From: UBA1181 sp963654355 | Lineage (GTDB): Bacteria > Bacteroidota > Bacteroidia > Bacteroidales > Paludibacteraceae | DNA length: 8,795 nt | Assembly (NCBI GenBank): GCA_963654355.1 | Contig: CAVKBM010000080.1 | Coordinates: forward strand, 1-8,795 | Reading direction: 5' to 3' | In this document: one piece after another, positions 6,774 through 8,795 of the stretch | Numbering within the stretch: the first letter of the stretch is position 1 | How the letters are laid out: each line of letters begins with the position of its first letter | Position numbers and translations under genes: made by a program | The notes under the pieces: model-generated | Databases searched by the model: none | Told to the model about the DNA's origin: nothing | What the model saw: only the letters and a program-made list of their open reading frames with translations

Positions 6774-7427
6774 CTACATAGTGAGATTCACTAAATATGG
6801 GTTGTTGATTCTTTCGTAGCCAATTGTTGTTGGAGCTCCGTGTCCACTATACACTACAGTGTCGTCTGGAAGTGAGAGAAGCTGTGTTTGAATGCTATGA
6901 AGAAGGGTTTCAAGGCTTCCTTTGTGCATGTCTGTTCGTCCGATGACTCCCTGCAGAATGCAGTCTCCAACGAACACGCATTTATCTTTGGGTGCATAGA
7001 ATGCCAATCCCCCAGGCGAATGTCCTGGAACCGCTCTTACTTGAAGTTCAATGTTGTCTAAAGTGATGATATCGCCTTCTTTCAGAAAACCTTCGAGCGG
7101 AAGTGCTTCTTCCGCAGGGGGCATGCCGAACATCACGAGTAGGTCTGAAAAATGGTTGAGGAAAGTTTTGTCTTCCTTAGCTGCGTATGCACCGACACCG
7201 TATGTTTCTTGGATGAAACGGTTGCCATAGATATGGTCAAAGTGCAAGTGGGTGTTAATCAACTTGCAGATTTTCAATTCATTGTCTTTGATGTATTGGG
7301 CAAGGTGTGCGTTTTCTTCAGGATTGGAGCAACCAGGATCTATGACGATGGTGTTGAGTGTCTGCTCGTCCGACAGAAGATAGGTGTTTACCTGTAACTG
7401 ATTGAAAACAAAAGTCTTAATCTTCAT
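6774..7427 (-). CDS. metallo-beta-lactamase-fold hydrolase (glyoxalase II-like)
   Basis: The 217-residue protein has the complete metal site of the MBL fold: THLHFDH at 59-65 (H60, H62, D64, H65), H136 in PGHSPGG, D155 in VGDCI and H196 in SGHGAPT, which supports a binuclear zinc or iron hydrolase. The arrangement and the ending GHGAPTTIGYERINNPYL are typical of the small hydroxyacylglutathione-hydrolase-like proteins (YcbL type) found widely in bacteria. Such enzymes hydrolyse thioesters; the true glyoxalase II substrate needs glutathione, which Bacteroidales generally lack, so another thiol ester is likely. No signal peptide was seen, so it is probably cytoplasmic. It is the first gene of the minus-strand pair with the acyltransferase and has a candidate promoter at 7501-7508. 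Start ATG 7427 matches the usual family N-terminus (MKIKTFVFNQLQVNTYL). Confidence 0.9.
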   Translation of the reverse strand: MKIKTFVFNQLQVNTYLLSDEQTLNTIVIDPGCSNPEENAHLAQYIKDNELKICKLINTHLHFDHIYGNRFIQETYGVGAYAAKEDKTFLNHFSDLLVMFGMPPAEEALPLEGFLKEGDIITLDNIELQVRAVPGHSPGGLAFYAPKDKCVFVGDCILQGVIGRTDMHKGSLETLLHSIQTQLLSLPDDTVVYSGHGAPTTIGYERINNPYLVNLTM

Positions 7428-7471
7428 TTAGAATACGCTTTGTTTAGAGTTAAACCACATTTTGAACTCCG

Positions 7472-7492
7472 TTGAATTTCTATAGAATTCAA
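7472..7492 (-). promoter_or_regulatory. 7-bp inverted repeat near the predicted start of the MBL-fold gene transcript
   Basis: TTGAATT (7472-7478) and AATTCAA (7486-7492) form a perfect inverted repeat around a 7-nt spacer. It lies immediately downstream of the minus-strand -7 box, so it would cover roughly the first 20 nt of that transcript. It could be a repressor site or a weak 5'-UTR hairpin; AT-richness also allows chance. Confidence 0.3.
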
Positions 7493-7500
7493 AAGTGTTG

Positions 7501-7508
7501 CAAAGTTA
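7501..7508 (-). promoter_or_regulatory. Bacteroidota-type -7 box for the MBL-fold/acyltransferase pair
   Basis: On the minus strand the sequence is TAACTTTG, an exact match to the TAnnTTTG -7 element used by the primary sigma factor of Bacteroidota. A transcript would start near 7494 and leave a 5'-UTR of about 65 nt before the ATG at 7427. No clear TTTG -33 element is found at the expected distance, so support comes from one box and its position. Confidence 0.5.
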
Positions 7509-7624
7509 CAATTTTTTTGTGTATATTCATTTGAAGATACTCGCTATTGAGGACGAAAACGTTGTTAAGGAAAGAAAAAGCAAAGAGAATTAACGAAAAA
7601 GATACTAGAATGAACTTTTTGTAC

Positions 7625-7632
7625 TATTTTTG
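7625..7632 (+). promoter_or_regulatory. Bacteroidota-type -7 box for lysS
   Basis: TATTTTTG matches TAnnTTTG exactly. Transcription would start near 7640, about 150 nt before the lysS ATG and about 20 nt before a short ORF at 7661. No -33 TTTG is present at the usual spacing. In an AT-rich spacer this box could arise by chance, hence the moderate confidence. Confidence 0.45.
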
Positions 7633-7660
7633 CGAACGCAGAGAGCTTGCAAAAAACTAA

Positions 7661-7741
7661 ATGAAGCGTGCTTTTGTTGTTCGTGTTGTTATGAAATCCG
7701 AAAAATCGGTTTTAATTTATAAAAATCATAATAACAGATGA
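7661..7741 (+). CDS. possible 26-codon leader ORF upstream of lysS
   Basis: An ATG at 7661 opens 26 codons ending in TGA at 7739-7741, 46 bp before lysS. The peptide begins MKRAFVVRVV and is basic (four Lys, three Arg, one His). It would be the first ORF on a transcript starting at the 7625-7632 box. A small hairpin (CCGA, AAAA loop, TCGG, T-run) falls inside it at 7698-7713. I recognise no family; it may simply be chance. Confidence 0.2.
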   Translation: MKRAFVVRVVMKSEKSVLIYKNHNNR

Positions 7742-7787
7742 GAATGACAAGAGTGGTTTTTTTTCTATTGAGTAAAATACATTGATA

Positions 7788-8795
7788 ATGAGTGTTTCAG
7801 AATTGAGCGAACAGGAGGTGCTTCGCCGTAAGAGTCTACAGGCATTGAAGGACATGGGGATTGACCCATACCCAGCTGCGGAGTATGTTGTAACGGCGCA
7901 TTCTACCGATATTAAGGCGGAGTTCAGAGATGATGAACCCCAAAAAGAAGTTACCGTGGCTGGACGTATTATGTCTCGCCGTATTATGGGTAAGGCTTCT
8001 TTCGTGGAACTGCAAGATAGCAAGGGTAGAATACAGCTTTATGTCTCGCGGGATGAGATTTGCCCAGGTGAGAACAAAGATTTGTACAATATTGTCTTCA
8101 AAAAGTTACTGGATATTGGTGATTTCATTGGTGTCAAAGGGTACGTTTTCCGCACTCAAATGGGTGAGATTTCTGTACATGCTGCCGAATTGACGGTCTT
8201 GAGCAAGTCACTTCGCCCTCTTCCTATTGTGAAGTATAAGGATGGTGTCGCTTATGACTCTTTTGACGACCCTGAGCTTCGCTATCGCCAGCGTTATGTT
8301 GATCTGGTAGTGAATGATGGTGTGAAAGAAATTTTCTTGAAACGTTCTCGTATCGTGAAATCTTTGCGCGATCAGTTGGATGCCGCAGGTTATACCGAGG
8401 TTGAAACTCCTATCTTGCAATCTTTGGCAGGAGGTGCGGCTGCTCGTCCGTTCATCACGCACCATAACACATTGGATGTAGACCTCTATTTGCGAATTGC
8501 AACGGAGTTGTATCTGAAACGTTTGATTGTGGGTGGTTTTGAGGGTGTCTTCGAGATTGGTAAAAATTTCCGAAATGAGGGAATGGACAAAACTCATAAT
8601 CCTGAGTTTACGTGTATGGAACTTTATGTTCAGTATAAGGACTACAACTGGATGATGAGTTTCACGGAAAAATTGCTTGAGAACATCTGTGTCGCCGCAA
8701 ATGGTTGTAGTGAATCTAAGGTTGGTGATAATGTCATTAGTTTCAAAGCACCCTATAAGAGAATTTCTATCTTGGAGTCTATTAAAGAAAAAACT
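7788..8795 (+). CDS. lysS: lysyl-tRNA synthetase, class II (3' partial)
   Basis: LysS charges tRNA-Lys with lysine using ATP, in the cytoplasm as a homodimer. The frame runs from ATG 7788 through 336 codons to the window edge without a stop, so about the last 40% of a normal-length enzyme (over 500 residues) is missing. Visible parts are an N-terminal helix (residues 5-24), the OB-fold anticodon-binding domain (about 53-140, with VTVAGRIMSRRIMGKASFVE at 55-74), the RYRQRYVDL linker (165-173), class II motif 1 around 184-210 (RSRIVKSLRDQL, then VETPIL), the LRIATELYLKRL segment (235-246) and motif 2 (FEIGKNFRNEGMDKTHNPEF, 255-274). Motif 3 lies outside. An in-frame TAA at 7773-7775 limits upstream extension, so the ATG is secure. 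It is divergent from the MBL-fold gene and probably has its own promoter. Confidence 0.97.
   Translation, partial: MSVSELSEQEVLRRKSLQALKDMGIDPYPAAEYVVTAHSTDIKAEFRDDEPQKEVTVAGRIMSRRIMGKASFVELQDSKGRIQLYVSRDEICPGENKDLYNIVFKKLLDIGDFIGVKGYVFRTQMGEISVHAAELTVLSKSLRPLPIVKYKDGVAYDSFDDPELRYRQRYVDLVVNDGVKEIFLKRSRIVKSLRDQLDAAGYTEVETPILQSLAGGAAARPFITHHNTLDVDLYLRIATELYLKRLIVGGFEGVFEIGKNFRNEGMDKTHNPEFTCMELYVQYKDYNWMMSFTEKLLENICVAANGCSESKVGDNVISFKAPYKRISILESIKEKT

Larger units (their letters stand above)
7428..7787. other. divergent regulatory region between the MBL-fold gene (-) and lysS (+)
   Basis: These 360 bp hold a TAnnTTTG box facing each way (7501-7508 on -, 7625-7632 on +), a 7-bp inverted repeat (7472-7492), a short possible leader ORF (7661-7741) and a 4-bp CCGA/TCGG hairpin before a T-run (7698-7713). 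I see no tRNA, no recognisable riboswitch and no insertion sequence. Confidence 0.6.

Noticed and set aside
3312..7795. Identical GATAATGAGTG at the starts of the GH3 gene (3312-3322) and lysS (7784-7794)
   Set aside because: Only 11 bases around common start-codon context; best explained by chance and A-rich start preference.
8208..8597. 129-codon minus-strand frame, and other frames at 7712-8193
   Set aside because: They overlap lysS, whose own reading frame is open to the window edge and carries class II synthetase motifs.
1..8795. Search for tRNA or rRNA genes, CRISPR repeats, transposases, integrases or phage genes
   Set aside because: None was recognised by eye; intergenic space is short and every long frame is a housekeeping or metabolic family.

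Overview
The window looks like a chromosomal segment from a member of the Bacteroidota, most likely Bacteroidales (Prevotella/Bacteroides-like). The reasons are family-level resemblance of every protein, starts without clear Shine-Dalgarno sequences, and promoter candidates of the TAnnTTTG (-7) type in place of sigma70 boxes. This placement is from reading only; no database search was run. Most of it is housekeeping: eight protein genes (two cut by the window edges), no RNA genes, no mobile elements and no CRISPR.

Layout: (1) 2-1087 (+), the C-terminal part of an M16 zinc peptidase. (2) 1110-1153, a strong symmetrical terminator shared with the convergent gene. (3) 2952-1183 (-), an operon of a SlyD-like FKBP prolyl isomerase with a Cys/Gly-rich tail, then aroC (chorismate synthase). 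(4) 2953-3315, a divergent intergenic region. (5) 3316-5751 (+), a GH3-family acyl-adenylating enzyme followed 30 bp later by a HAD-family phosphatase. (6) 5763-5806, a second symmetrical terminator. (7) 7427-5844 (-), a metallo-beta-lactamase-fold hydrolase (glyoxalase II-like) and a PlsC/LPLAT-type acyltransferase. (8) 7428-7787, a divergent regulatory region with a candidate promoter in each direction and a possible 26-codon leader ORF. (9) 7788-8795 (+), the first 336 codons of lysS (lysyl-tRNA synthetase), open to the window edge.

How the genes fit together: transcription alternates in direction, each convergent junction carries a bidirectional hairpin, and each divergent junction is about 360 bp long. 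SlyD-AroC is probably one transcript, but the pairing does not imply a shared pathway. The least ordinary part is GH3-HAD, facing a PlsC-type acyltransferase and an MBL-fold hydrolase. GH3 enzymes activate carboxylic acids as acyl-adenylates, HAD enzymes usually remove phosphate, and PlsC proteins move acyl chains onto lipids. A small acyl or lipid modification module is conceivable but unproven. I see no convincing novel defence or mobile system.
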